A stretch of DNA of 64,000 nucleotides from Symsagittifera roscoffensis (GCF_963678635.1 NC_087062.1:86020890-86084889); one strand, 5' to 3'. Shown: positions 12,779 to 23,709, counted from the stretch's first letter. Translations and numbers: made by a program. Notes: generated by a model not told the origin, from the letters alone.

Positions 12779-14295
12779 CAGGGAGAATTGGCCGTAAAAC
12801 TCGAGCCGAGTTCCCGTCGCCAATTAGAAATGGCAAGTTGAAAAGAGTAAAACAAGAATGACCAAATTCACAGTGGAAAGGTTTAACTACTGCAATTCTG
12901 AGTACAGTTTCTTGTTGTTGCTCAAAATATAAAAAAATATGAAAACTATGTTTGGTTTAAGCTGCTTGTGGAGTTCGCTGGTCTAAGTGCAACCGACCGC
13001 AAGTTGCCTTTCATCAAATGAAAGAAGATTTCAACGCAGTTGGGAATGAGAACAAATCCAAGCGAGCTTTGTTCGCAAGCAGAAAACAGAAGGAAATAAA
13101 AGCATGTGAAGAGATCTGATTCTCTTCAACTAAGCCAATCGAAGAAAGTATCCAAATAAAGTCAAGTGCTTTGCTTTATTTGGATAAGATTTAACGTGTT
13201 CTTGAATTTAAGCATTGGTATCATTTTTTGCAGCAATGGGTTGCTTTCACTCAAACTAATTGATCAAAACAAATTTTCTCGTTTAATCTAGTTCTATTGC
13301 TTAATTTCTCCAGTTTAGGAAATGGTTACTGTAAAAAAAGTTGAAAAACCCATACAGGCAGATATTCAAATGTAGCATTCGAGATTTATTCAAATGGTTA
13401 CTGTCGTCTTTCTTCCGTATACACAGTCAACAGTTGGTGCTATAACGCATGTACATTTAACTTTATTTTGCGCAAAATTAAATGCCTCAAGGTTCCAAAA
13501 AAAAAATCAGGAAGTTGATTTGATACTTTTTATTTTGATTTATATTTATTCCAAATCATTCCATTTTCCCTGAATTATTTTGCTATTTTATTATGTTCTT
13601 AGAACAGCACTTTGATTTACATGTAATATGTAATTAAGATTGAAATTGTACTTAATCTTTGTCGGCAAACGTGATTAATTTGATTGATTTTGTCATTTCG
13701 TTAACCCACACATTCTAATGCAATTATTTGCTTTCATGAACGTAAGGTCGATTCATTTGAAAAAACTGCAGATCTTGACAAATTAAAACTGGTTGATCAG
13801 TATTTTTTTTTTCAAAAATAAGCCTTATGTAGGCAGTTTAGGTGAACGTAGTGAAGATTCTTAAATGCTCGTAATCGTATTTTATTACTTTCCATTTCAT
13901 GACAAAACCACGATCAAGTTTGATCTTTTGCGGTTTGGAATTTCGATTTTTTGAAGCGTTTTTATGTATAGACGAAAACATTCAAAGTGAACAGTTGGTT
14001 TTCTTTGCTGTTTCTCAGCTTAAAAAATTGTTCGTCGAAGTTAAAAGAGCAAAAGAACAAACTCAGATTTTTTTGTTTCAATTTGAATAAAACAAACTCT
14101 TAGCTGAGCTGAATTGTTTCGAAACACTTGATGTTGATTACATAAAACAATAATAATGAATTAAGAACGATCTTCTAGAGCTCCGACTGTCAAAAAGCGC
14201 TTTACTACAGATTATCTTGATTACTTCCCTGATTACTTTTTGAAGACAAAAAATTTATAAATCTATATTTGCCTACTTATATTTGACACGAGACT

Positions 14296-15116
14296 ATGGA
14301 TGCCCGATGGAAAGAGCCAATGGAAGCGATAGGAGATGGCCCATTTTTGGAGTCGTGAGTAAAATCATAACCAAGGCGGTAATACCATTTTGTTGATGAG
14401 CTAGATATTCGGGTGCGACAGCCAGAGCGCTATACGTCAAAGGATTCAATAATTGTCGACAATCCACCAATTGATTAGCGTGACAAGAGGAAATTTCTAG
14501 GTAAAGCGATACATTTTTTGGACAAATATCTTAGAGTCAAAATTTCGGGTAACAGTTTGAAAGCTTACTATATACTACCGAAAAAATATTTGGATGAAAA
14601 CATTATGCCTTCAGTCATAATCAAGTTCAATTATTTCAATGATAAGTTTGAAGCTTACAAAAACCGGCGAAAACTTAAGAATGAGGATCACAAGAATCCA
14701 ATCAACAATAAAACAACTTGAGTGAAAAAACGGTTGCCTCCATTAGATGCTATGTAAAGCGCTTGGCGGAGAGCAGAACTTTTGTGGCAACTAATCATAA
14801 TTGTGCTGTGTCAGTTATTTGTGAAACAAGTTCCGGGAGCCAGAATATACTGATTTTGGCAATGTCTTTCTGTGGTCACTACTACATGGGTGCTCAGAAT
14901 GGAGACGGATCGCAACAAGGAGGACTCTGGTTGCTCATTCGCTGCGCTCTTGAGGCTTTCTTTTTAACTGCGGGTTTGGCAAACTGTCTATTGGCTCGGG
15001 CTCAGTTTGTCTAGTGTTGTGATTTTTTAAAATTATTTCAAATTTTTATGTTTAGGCTACTGGCGCAGTTGGATTCGTCACGGGTGCTTGGCTGGTTCTC
15101 CGCTTGCTCTGTCCAG
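14296..15116 (+). pseudogene. ORF1p-like repeat-borne gene remnant, copy 3
   Basis: This copy is almost identical to copy 2 and shares its lesions, so the two derive from the same duplication (3251-6832 and 12890-16606). The nucleic-acid-binding-like segment is at 14518-14721 and the Cys/hydrophobic frame at 14718-15014, again overlapping by four bases. No recognised enzyme domain is present. Confidence 0.35.
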
Positions 15117-15605
15117 GGCAAAATATGAGTATCAGTCAAACAAATGAACGTCATATTTGACAGAAAAAGGAAGAATAACAAAATGAACTATCTAACAATT
15201 TTTTGAGGTCAAAATTTGATTTATATCGACAATTTGTTGACTTGATGCATAGGTTTTATATTCTAATATTTGATATACAATAATAATTGTCAATGGTTTC
15301 ATCGCATAATTTTGAGCTCAAAATTTGATTTACATCGACCATTTTGTTGATTTGTTACATAAGTTTTAACCCAATATCTGATATACAAGGATAATTTTCC
15401 ATGATTTCATTGCATATTTTCGAGCTCAAAATATGATTTATTTGGATCATTTTCTTGAGTTCTTCAACATCTGGCATGTGTTTTTATTTAAAATATTGAA
15501 AGATAAACATTTCAATAAGTCTTTTAAAACGCTTGTTTTTTCTCCTTATTACCCAAAAAAAATTGATTTTAACTGTTTTTTAAACCCTTGAATCGATCTG
15601 CTCAG

Positions 15606-15701
15606 GGGTCTTTTAAAATGGATTTAAGTGAGGTTCAGATAGATTTAAACGCGATTCGGATAGATTTAAGTGAGTGGAAATGTATCCAACAAAAACTAGA
15701 G
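15606..15701 (+). pseudogene. Mini-exon cassette, copy 4 (donor lost)
   Basis: The 96-nt length and frame match copies 2 and 3, but the donor GT has become AT (GATATGAG), so this copy could not be spliced the same way. Confidence 0.3.
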
Positions 15702-16438
15702 ATATGAGAAGGATTTTTGGACTACATATACTCTCACGGTTTTCAAGCACCGCGAAGATACTAAAATGGATTTCCGATCGTACATTAAACTTTTTCCGAT
15801 CGTATCTTAAACCAGGGGCGGATCTAAGATTTTCTTGGGAGGCCCATACCTTACAAAAACTTGGAAACCAGATCTGAGCATCTTAAAATCTTGCCTATTT
15901 CAGATCTTGTCCAGACATGGTGCATGTTTCGTTTGGAAATGGTCATGTCTGAATTAGGACTGAAGCTGGTATGGATTTTGTCACAAAGCAGACCTGCTCA
16001 AGGCTTGATTCAGACCTGGAACATATATGGAACATATTTTTTTGCAGCTTAGCATTTTTTATTTAAAAAAAGAATGTGCCTTTACGCTCAATTGTTTAAT
16101 TTGTTGGATTAACGCAGCTGATAGAAATCTGTAACTGCTGAATAAATCATAGAATCTCAAACGAAAGACATCAATTCCTTATGCTTTGCCAAAATCAAAG
16201 AACAATTTGATCACTTATGAACAAGCTGCAAAAAGTGTCAAGGTTATACAGGTAATAAGTGTGTTTTTTTTTTCAGAAAAATAACCTGAATAAATAAGAA
16301 TTAAAAGTTAATTTAAATTTTCCCTGATCTGTTCTATCTTTTTCGAAGACGAATTAAATTTGTAAGGCAAAGCGCAAAAGTGCGAAGGATTTCAGTTCAA
16401 ACTACTACTCCCCGAAAACCTTCTTTTTTTTCTTGCAG

Positions 16439-16607
16439 TCGGCTGATCAGAATGGAGCATGACAAGTATTATCGAAAGTTGTCCTTCAGCTTGAGGAAAC
16501 TGTTGGTTGTTTACAGTCAACGACCCAAAAATTAGCTACTGATTCAACCGTTATGTACAAGAGCCTAGACACTTTGGTTTCGCGAAACCTAGAAGAAATG
16601 ACATTTG
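16439..16607 (+). pseudogene. Coiled-coil cassette, copy 2 (truncated)
   Basis: This is nearly identical to 6659-6820. It is cut off after EEMT, where an inverted partial copy of upstream repeat sequence begins at about 16609. Confidence 0.3.
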
Positions 16608-16608
16608 T

Positions 16609-16756
16609 GATAGAATCCATATCTGCCTCAGTCCTGATTCAGACATGTCCATGTCCAAACGAAGCATGCACCATGCCTGCACAAGATGGAAATATCTTCG
16701 CGGTGCTCGAAAACCGTGAGAGTATCTGTAGTCCAAAAATCCTTCTCATACCTCGA
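16609..16756 (-). repeat. Inverted, internally deleted copy of 15693-15996
   Basis: Read on the minus strand, this segment reproduces the sequence from the mini-exon end through GGATTTTTGGACTACA and on to the TCTGAATCAGGACTGA stretch. About 150-180 internal bases are missing. It makes the right end of the repeat block a hairpin partner of sequence about 700 bases upstream. Confidence 0.7.
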
Positions 16757-16971
16757 GTTCAGTGAAAAGTAATTTATATCCGCGCTGCTGTGCAAGCTAT
16801 ACCCATTTTATTGTATTGCTACTTTAATCGGTTTCAGCTTCCATAACTTTTCGCAGAATTTAAACTACAATACATTGAAAAAGATTATAAAATAGAAAGT
16901 AAAACCAAAAATTCGAAGGCATAAAAGCACAACTTTTTGGATCAAACAGCACATTTGGGTTAAATAATCCG

Positions 16972-18012
16972 TCACAATTCCGTTTTTGTCTTATCCTTTT
17001 TTCCATAATCAGGGTGCGCTCTTCCAATTGTCTTCTGATTTTCAATTTCAACTGAAAGACACTCGGGTTGGTCAATTATGAACGACTTGGCTTTGAATGC
17101 TTCAGCGCCGTCTTCAAACATGAATATGAATCTGTTGTCGCCTACACTGAATCTCTGCACGCCAATTCCGCCGTTTTTGATTCCAGTGTGCCACACGTCA
17201 GAAATTGCATCGGCTTCTTTCTCACTCAGCTTTTTGTCTACCTGTGTATTGTTATGACTGATTAGCAACTATATGGTCTCTATTTTGCTACAATTTTCTG
17301 CACCGCATGCTAATTTTTTTAAAACAAAAGTCCAAAACGTCTCATACTTCTAAATTTTTATAAAATAGTTTTTTATGATCCGCCAAAAATGAAAGGGCAA
17401 AGTTCAGCGACCGCAACAGCTAACACTTTAGCGGAAAAAACTGCCGCAACTGGGAGATCAATAAACAATTCAAGGGTCAAAACTTTTAATCAAAATAAAG
17501 CCTAATTTTTCTGACCTGGGCGAACATCATAAGGGGCTGTCCTGCTTTGGTGGCAGCCAGAATGTCCTCTGGCTTCATGGATGAGATTTTACTTAGGTCC
17601 AACTGCGGCTTTTTGGCTCGTTTCTCCTCCATTAACCGGATCCTCTCTGTTTCTTCATCCTAGTCCATAGCAATATGCAATTTTTAAGTATGAACCTGTT
17701 GTCGCCTATTTTTATATAATGACCAGAAGTTGAAGTTAATAAAAAATCACCGGAAAAAGGTGTGTGTGAGTGTGAGAGAGAGAGGGGAGGGGGGTTCTTA
17801 ATCATTTCTAAAGAGGATGACAAATGGTGACTTACCTCTTCACCGTCTTGTACTGCCCACTGTTTTTCAAGTTTACGCAGCTCCTCGTCCGTCCACTCTT
17901 TACACTCAGCCACCCTGACCCCCAAAACAAACAGAAGGAAAACAGATGCGAAGCATGTCATCGTCGTCATCATCAACAAATATGAACCAGCTGTTAATTT
18001 CATCACTGCCAT
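16972..18012 (-). CDS. MESD: LRP chaperone MESD (boca-like), three exons
   Basis: This ER-resident chaperone helps beta-propeller domains of LDL-receptor-related proteins fold, which is needed for Wnt co-receptor traffic. The coding exons are 18012-17836, 17659-17516 and 17241-16972, all phase 0 with GT-AG introns, giving about 196 aa. Visible features are a hydrophobic N-terminal signal segment (FASVFLLFVLGV), the N-terminal region WTDEELRKLEKQW, and the family block LDLSKISSMKPEDILAATK followed by GQPLMMFAQ. The C-terminal domain has VQRFSVGDNRFIFMFEDG, and the protein ends in KTEL, a KDEL-type retrieval signal. The first ATG after an in-frame stop is at 18012; an ATG at 18003 is equally plausible. 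An AATAAA lies about 160 bases downstream. The gene appears intact. Confidence 0.9.
17759..17795. repeat. GT/GA/G-rich microsatellite in MESD intron 1
   Basis: A TGTGTGTGAG run passes into GAGAGAGAG and then a G-rich stretch. It lies within intron 1 of MESD and has no evident coding role. Confidence 0.8.
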
Positions 18013-18303
18013 AATAACCAACCAGCTGTTAAGTTAATGTCTCACACATCAACTACAAAACTCTTCAAGCATAAATAATTATCTGAAAAACATTTTATTT
18101 GATTCTCTCAAAAAATCAATCATTATTTCCAGGAGTTCTGTGAAAACCAACCCATTCATAAAAGATTACAGAAAAATTTGCGAATTATATAAAACTATTT
18201 CTATTCGTTGAAGCAATTTCATTTGATCACTGCTTAAACTACACTTTCACTGCAAAATATAAATTACACTATGCTCTGAAAAAAAAATCGTCTGAAAAAA
18301 GTT
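18013..18303. other. Intergenic spacer between HMGCL and MESD
   Basis: This short AT-rich spacer has an AATAAA on the minus strand at 18094-18099, about 205 bases past the HMGCL stop, which could serve as its polyadenylation signal. The MESD promoter must also lie here or overlap HMGCL, but I see no clear core-promoter motif. Confidence 0.4.
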
Positions 18304-19251
18304 TTACAATTCTACTTTCCAAGCCTTGCCCACTTTACTTTCAATTTTCTTGTCCATCCTCGCACAAATAAACCTGGCAGCACCCACAACTCCATCAATA
18401 GACACGCCAGTTGACAAACCCATCCCATGCAACATGTAAAGCAGATCTTCAGTGGCTACATTTCCAGCAGCTCCAGGAGCATAAGGACAGCCCCCTAGCC
18501 CACCGGCCGAAGAGTCGAAAACGCGGACACCTTGCTCTAAGGACACCAGAATATTTGGCAAAGCTTGTGCATACGTATCATGACAATGAACCGCTATCTT
18601 TTCCATCGGGACAATATTAACTAAATCTCGGATCAAATTAGAAAACTTTCTAGGCGTTCCTGTTCCAATCGTGTCGCCGAGTGAAATCTCTGAACAACCA
18701 ATTTCGAGAAGTTTTTCAGCTAAATTGACAACAACAGACTGTTGTATGTTGCCTTCATAAGGACATCCCATAACGTTTGATATATAGCCTCTGATATACG
18801 CATTCGGGTTAATTCTGCGCATTTCATCAAGTAAAGATTCAGTAATTTTCAATGAGTCAGAAATAGAACAGTTCCAATTCTTTTTGCAAAAAGTTTCACT
18901 AGCTGCAGTTCCAATACAGTAATGTTCGATTTTTCCTTCTGTGGCCATTTGCAGCCCTTTTTTATTCGGTACTATTGCACAATACGTTACGTCATTCTTC
19001 CGCTCAATTGATGACGCAACTTGGATCGAATCTGCCATTTGTGGCACCCATTTTGGAGACACGAAACTAGTCACTTCTATAGTGGAAAGCCCAGCATTCG
19101 CCAACTTATGGATGAATTCTTTTTTGTGAGCTATGCTAATAATTGATTTTTCATTTTGCAAGCCATCGCGAGGACCAACTTCGACTATTCGCACGGAATC
19201 ACTCGTCGATCGGCACCTTCGTGCCAGATATCTTAGCAATCTTGTCTTCAT
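18304..19251 (-). CDS. HMGCL: 3-hydroxy-3-methylglutaryl-CoA lyase
   Basis: HMG-CoA lyase cleaves 3-hydroxy-3-methylglutaryl-CoA to acetyl-CoA and acetoacetate, the last step of leucine breakdown and ketone-body formation, usually in mitochondria. The 315-aa frame is uninterrupted and close to the usual length. The N-terminus is Arg-rich and non-acidic (MKTRLLRYLARRCRS), as expected of a mitochondrial presequence. The TIM-barrel motifs are present: VGPRDGLQNE with R28/D29, the metal-binding HCH at 222-224, and the active-site loop GLGGCPYAPGA with C255. The C-terminus is VEL, so no peroxisomal PTS1 is visible. It lies about 290 bases upstream of MESD on the same strand. It has no introns although both other genes here do, so a retrocopy that stayed functional is possible. 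Confidence 0.95.
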   Translation of the reverse strand: MKTRLLRYLARRCRSTSDSVRIVEVGPRDGLQNEKSIISIAHKKEFIHKLANAGLSTIEVTSFVSPKWVPQMADSIQVASSIERKNDVTYCAIVPNKKGLQMATEGKIEHYCIGTAASETFCKKNWNCSISDSLKITESLLDEMRRINPNAYIRGYISNVMGCPYEGNIQQSVVVNLAEKLLEIGCSEISLGDTIGTGTPRKFSNLIRDLVNIVPMEKIAVHCHDTYAQALPNILVSLEQGVRVFDSSAGGLGGCPYAPGAAGNVATEDLLYMLHGMGLSTGVSIDGVVGAARFICARMDKKIESKVGKAWKVEL

Positions 19252-19565
19252 ATTATTTCAGTCAAAAACACATCGGTAAAACATTCTAGAAACAGACGAA
19301 TGATATCATGTTGTCTAAAAAAGCTATCAATATGGCAAAGAAACTGATGCTTCGCCTCTTACATTCAGTCAACTTGGATATAAATTATCCCGATGAATTT
19401 ATAAAAATATGCTGATTTAATCTAATTGCAATCGAAATTCACGGCATAGGAACTAACACGATGAATTAAATTCCATATGTTTTCTGGGGAACGGTCCATG
19501 ATCCATAACTATTCATACAGAGTTGGAAAAGAGTCAATCAATGAACACTAGGTAGACAGAAAAAA

Positions 19566-20590
19566 TACTGAATTGTTTTCTCAACTTTCGCATTTCAAAG
19601 AAAACATAGATGGCCTTCAAGTTGTTTGAATATCTATAACAACTTATGATTGACACTTTTTCGATAAAATTAACCTCTGATTTGAGAAAACTGGATCAAT
19701 TGGTAATTTTTTTATTTCGCTTGAAATTCTGAAAAATAAAATTAACATTCGGAACTAGAATTCGATCAGGTTTTTCGTGGCCTTCACAGTTTTGTTGTTT
19801 GATAGTGAAGTTTGTCACCCTTTTAACAAAGGAAATGTACTGGTCTTCAAAAAAATCGCGAAACCGCGAAAAAGCAAATTATAGCCTGAACAAATTTTAA
19901 GATTTTACCTTAAAAAAAAATTGATCGCGCCCTTCATAAGAGACTGAACTTCGTTCATCGACTCTTCATCTATGCAACAACTTAAATCCAATTATTATCG
20001 ATACATTTATTGAAAACCTTTAATTGAATGCCTAGCAACACAAGAGTATATCCTATCTGTGCATGTAAACACAGAATAATTCGACCACTGGCATCATAGG
20101 GAAACAAACAATTAAATCGAAAAAAATCAATTGTTGGAATTTTTCATATAAATATTTTTCCCCAAATAGAAAAAGCGTGCAGAATACAATCGGACCATCG
20201 CGAGAATACAACCAGACCATTTTTTCGTCACCGAGAGATCTTTTTTAAAAAATATATTTTAGAATCCGAATCACGACTGAAAAGACTTGAGAATGACTCC
20301 ACCCCCAACGAACTTTAGAGATCAGCTGAAAAACAAGTCACCGTAAGGCTAACTTTTCCCACTCTGATTGGAAATTGAAAAAAGCATACTTTTCTTAAGG
20401 GGCAGAAGAGCAAACTTCTGTTCGAGTCACTAATAAAAATTTCTTTTAATAGAACACAGGTTCACACAGTCCATGGCATTATTAACATTTTTTTCACACA
20501 TTGTTATCAATTTTGAGGCTGCAATATGTATTATATTATAAAAATTGCTTTGATCAACTTATTAAATAGCAATTTCTGCTATTTAATAAG
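19566..20590. repeat. Dispersed repeat X, copy 1 (left flank of the Gypsy element)
   Basis: This AT-rich repeat contains landmarks such as AAAACTGGATCAATTGGTAA, the CGCGAAACCGCGAAAAA stretch and TTCGTTCATCGACTCTTCA. A close copy lies inside the neighbouring retroelement (22821-23709). Diverged copies lie near 31066-31200 (3' part only), 32440-32920 and 34640-35230. No open frame is conserved, so it looks like a non-autonomous dispersed repeat. The boundaries are approximate. Confidence 0.65.
20558..20590. repeat. Perfect 14-bp palindromic hairpin
   Basis: The arms CTTATTAAATAGCA and TGCTATTTAATAAG surround a 5-base loop. Repeat-X copy 2 breaks exactly within the left arm (after CTTATTAAA), so the hairpin sits at a rearrangement breakpoint. 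Confidence 0.8.
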
Positions 20591-20692
20591 TCTTTTCAGA
20601 TTGGTTTAAAGTGTCGGTAATAAAAGCCTCTACGAGGATTTCAGGAAATCCGATAACTCAGCAAGACATTTGTCGACAACACTGCAACAATT

Positions 20693-20800
20693 TAGACCCA
20701 GTTTAGGGTTAAAAACAAGTCAGTACAACAATCATCAAGAAAAATTGGACCCAGTTTAGGGTTGAAAAACAAGCCGATACAGCAATCAGCAAGCCCAGAT
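20693..20800. repeat. Short tandem repeat, two 53-bp units
   Basis: GACCCAGTTTAGGGTT occurs at 20695-20710 and 20748-20763, each followed by an A-rich stretch with ACAAG and a CAATCA. It ends just before the retroelement LTR. Confidence 0.7.
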
Positions 20801-20813
20801 TTAGGACTAATAT

Positions 20814-21166
20814 TGTTATCCGTACGGATATTATAGCTAAACTATTATAGCAAAACATCCTTTTTTAATGATATAGATGTAGGTGCTACAACTACCAGTT
20901 GGCAATGATTACATACTATTAACCTAATCGATTACTTAACATATAGAAGTCTGATGATTAAATAAGTACCTATTTATGCGTAATGACATATGTACTAGTT
21001 CTTATGAAACACTGTCTCTCAATTGATTCGAGGTCAGTGTCAGCCAGACTTAAACATAGATAGTTGAATTCAAGTTGCTCTCTTTTTTGTTTAATTCTCA
21101 GTTAGCATACAGCGTAGACTTTGATCAACATAGATTATACCTCACCTAACGGATGAGGGTATAACA
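20814..21166 (+). repeat. LTR A (5' LTR), 353 bp
   Basis: It begins TGTTATCCGTACGG and ends GAGGGTATAACA, with terminal inverted TGTTAT/ATAACA. It is preceded by the target duplication AATAT. It differs from LTRs B and C at roughly nine positions, more than those two differ from each other. Confidence 0.9.
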
Positions 21167-21514
21167 TGGCACAGCCAGCAATTACAAAGAAACCTTCTAG
21201 CTGAAACAAAATCACCCGAACAAGCGTTGTATTACGCGGTAAGACGGGAGAAGGGTCTCGAGAACCAAGTTCACATCAGAAAGCAGGGAATTTCCAACAG
21301 TCACACCGGATCTACAAAAATAAAATCAGAACCGGTAAACTTCGTCCAAAGGAGGGGTGGTTACAAGTCTCAACCTCGGGGTGGACGTAGTCGAGGAGGC
21401 ATGACGTCGAGAAACAGAAATGATAGATCCGCACAGAATAAAGACTGTTTCAAATGTGAAAACGCATTTTCAGCAAACCATTTGGCACAGTGTCCGGCGC
21501 GAGACAAAATTTAA
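21166..21514 (+). pseudogene. gag remnant of internal region 1 (zinc-finger part)
   Basis: The ATG at 21166 spans the LTR/internal junction and starts MAQPAITK. A deletion of about 660 bases relative to region 2 then joins codon 8 to the gag 3' part. A second frame (from 21227) runs through a basic RGG-rich linker to a finger of the form CFKCENAFSANHLAQC. A stop (TAA) follows PARDKI. A second knuckle-like CTKRGHFAKLC lies just beyond the stop. This double finger is typical of mag-like Gypsy Gag proteins, which package the RNA genome. Confidence 0.75.
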
Positions 21515-21619
21515 AATAAATGCACAAAAAGAGGTCATTTTGCTAAACTATGCAAATCCAGCGAAGTAAATGCCATACAGAAGAACGTTCCACAACAACA
21601 GGATCTTCAGGAAACAGAC

Positions 21620-22820
21620 ATGACCGCCTATGTCAATTATCTGCAAGCAGGTGATATTATCCCGGGATGGGAACTAATCCATCCGGATGATACATCCACC
21701 AACTGGATAAAATTCGAACCTCGACGAGCAGAAGTAATCACAAACACCGATCTACAAGGACATCTCATTCGGGTCCGTTCGGAGCCGAATAATATTGTTT
21801 TTATCGCCGACACAGGTTCCCCAACGTCTTTCGTGAACGAAGAAACAGCCAACCTCTTGGCATCCACAGTCAAATCGGCAGTTAAAACCAAATTGGGAGA
21901 AGACGACGAGGCCAACCGAATGGTCTGCTACAATGGATACAAAATCCCGTCCCTTGGCCGGTTAATCGCTCCTATAGAATCCGGAGGATGGACGATTCAA
22001 ACAGCTTCGTTCATAGTGGTGGATGACAGACGAGCGAACATCATGGGGCGCAATCTTCTTCCCCAGATTGGAATAGAACTGCACCAAGAGAGAAAACTAA
22101 TTGGTAAGTCAGAACTTCATGTCAACAATATTGACAGTTCAGACACACAAATAGCGACGTGGGTCAGAACTACGTACCCCGGACTCTGTACCCGAATAGG
22201 GCGCTCAAAAAACCACATGGTTCATACGCAATTCTTAAAAGAATTCAAGGCGTTGCAGCAACGAGGGAGAAGTGATCCCATTCACATTCAAGAGAGAGCG
22301 GAAAATGAAATTCTATCACTAATTGACCAAGGTCATATAATTCGTCTGGAGAAATGCAGTGACAAACAATTCATCAGCCCTATAGTGATAACGGTAAAGA
22401 AAGATCAATCAATAAATTTAGCAATGGATGGATTCGAAACAAATAAACAAATCTACCCATAAAAACAAATATCATATGCCAAACATTGAGGTTTTGTTAG
22501 ACAATATAGCACAGTCAGCCCAGGAAGGGACAAATAAGCCGGGGACCACGTATTTTTCTACATTAGACTTACGTTATGCGTATGGCCAACTGCCACTCGA
22601 TGAAACAACACGTACGCAGTGTAATTTCAGCATTATTGGTGGTAGGGCTAAAGGAACCTACCAGTTCCAAACAGGCTTTTACGGACTCACTGATATGCCC
22701 GCAGAGTTCCGGAAAGCCATTGATCTGACCTTAAATAACGAGAAAGACACGTTTGCTTTCTTGGATGATGTTCGTAAGCAACAGAGAAACACGTATTATT
22801 TGCGATGCCAGCCGCGGCAA
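21620..22820 (+). pseudogene. Protease and partial reverse transcriptase remnant, region 1
   Basis: The frame contains the aspartic-protease signature FIADTGSPTSF and a downstream IMGRNLLPQIG block. It then enters the RT N-terminal region (ENEILSLIDQGHIIRLEKCS) and ends at a stop at 22460. RT continues one frame over with YFSTLDLRYAYGQLPLDE and AFLDDV. About 410 bases, including the rest of RT, are deleted and joined to a short RNase H fragment. Repeat X then replaces the remainder. Confidence 0.85.
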
Positions 22821-23709
22821 ATTTAAGAAAACTGGATAATTGGTAATTTTTTTATTTCGCTGGAAATTATGAAAAATAAAATTAACATTCGGAACTAGAA
22901 TTCGATCAGGTTTTTCGTGACCTTCACAGTACAGTCTTGCTGTTTGAAAGTAAAGTTTGCCTTCCTTTTAATAATAAAAATGTACTGAACTTCAAAAAAA
23001 AATCGCGAAACCGCGAAAAAACAAATTTTAGCCTGTACAAATTTTAAGATTTTTACCTTAAAAAAACAAAAAAATTGATCGCGCCCTTCATAAGAGTCTG
23101 AACTTCGTTCATCGACTCTTCATCTATACAACAACTTAAATCCAATTATTCATTTCAATACATTTATTGAAAACCTTTATTTAAATGCCTAGCAACACAA
23201 GAGTATATCCTATCTGTAACACAGAATTGGACCACTGGCATCCTAGGGAAACAAACAATAAAATCGAAAAAAATCAATTGTTGGAATTTTTCATGTAAAT
23301 ATTTTTTCTCAAATAGAAAAAGCGTGCAGAACACAATCGGAACATCGTGAGAATACAACCAGACCATTTTTTCGCCACCGAGAGCTCTTTAAAAAAATCT
23401 TTTTAGAATCCGAATCACGACTGAAAAGACTTGAGAATGACTCAACCCCCAACGAACTTTAGAGATCAACTGAAAAACAAGTCACCGTAAGGCTAACTTT
23501 TCCACTCTGATTGGAAATTGAAAAAAGCTTACTTTTCTTAAGGGGCAGAAGAGCAAACTTCTGTTCGAGTCACTAATAAAAATTTCTTTTAATAGAACAC
23601 AGGTTCACACAGTCCATGGCATTATTAACATTTTTTTCACACATTGTTATCAATTTTGAGGCTGCAATATGTATTATATTATAAAAATTGCTTTGATCAA
23701 CTTATTAAA
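22821..23709. repeat. Dispersed repeat X, copy 2, inside the retroelement
   Basis: This segment closely matches 19684-20566, the DNA immediately left of the element. It starts within the RNase H remnant and ends at CTTATTAAA, directly joined to the last 42 bases of the internal region. It therefore replaces the 3' half of region 1. It looks like a local duplication or a recombination between flank and element rather than independent transposition, since no target duplication is visible. Confidence 0.8.

Larger units (their letters stand above)
240..13185. repeat. Perfect 12-bp inverted repeat (hairpin), seven copies
   Basis: The arms ATCCAAATAAAG and CTTTATTTGGAT flank a 12-nt loop, giving a 36-nt hairpin. 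Copies lie at 240-275, 2438-2473, 3480-3515 (one arm mismatch), 8892-8927, 11075-11110, 12112-12147 and 13150-13185. Both arms are kept in nearly all copies while the surrounding sequence varies more. The hairpin lies just downstream of an open stretch that ends in TGA or TAA in most copies, so it could be a 3'-end structure, a terminator-like element or simply part of the amplified unit. Confidence 0.75.
1..16760. repeat. Repeat-dominated block of duplicated gene-like cassettes
   Basis: Most of this stretch consists of direct copies of the same few segments. A block at about 3251-6832 reappears at about 12890-16606 with small indels. A segment beginning with a TTCTTGTTGTTGCT-type sequence and running into the 12-bp hairpin (240-275) recurs near 1, 2230, 3250, 8650, 10840, 11880 and 12910. 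Inside the copies are short open frames bordered by AG and GT dinucleotides, so the amplified unit looks like part of an intron-containing gene or of a mobile element that captured one. I see no terminal repeats, no transposase and no complete ORF, so the vehicle is unknown. Apart from the cassettes listed below, no gene is supported here. Confidence 0.7.

Noticed and set aside
240-13185. CRISPR-like array from the repeated hairpins
   Set aside because: Spacing is irregular (about 1-5 kb), the repeats are part of larger duplications, and the genome is eukaryotic.
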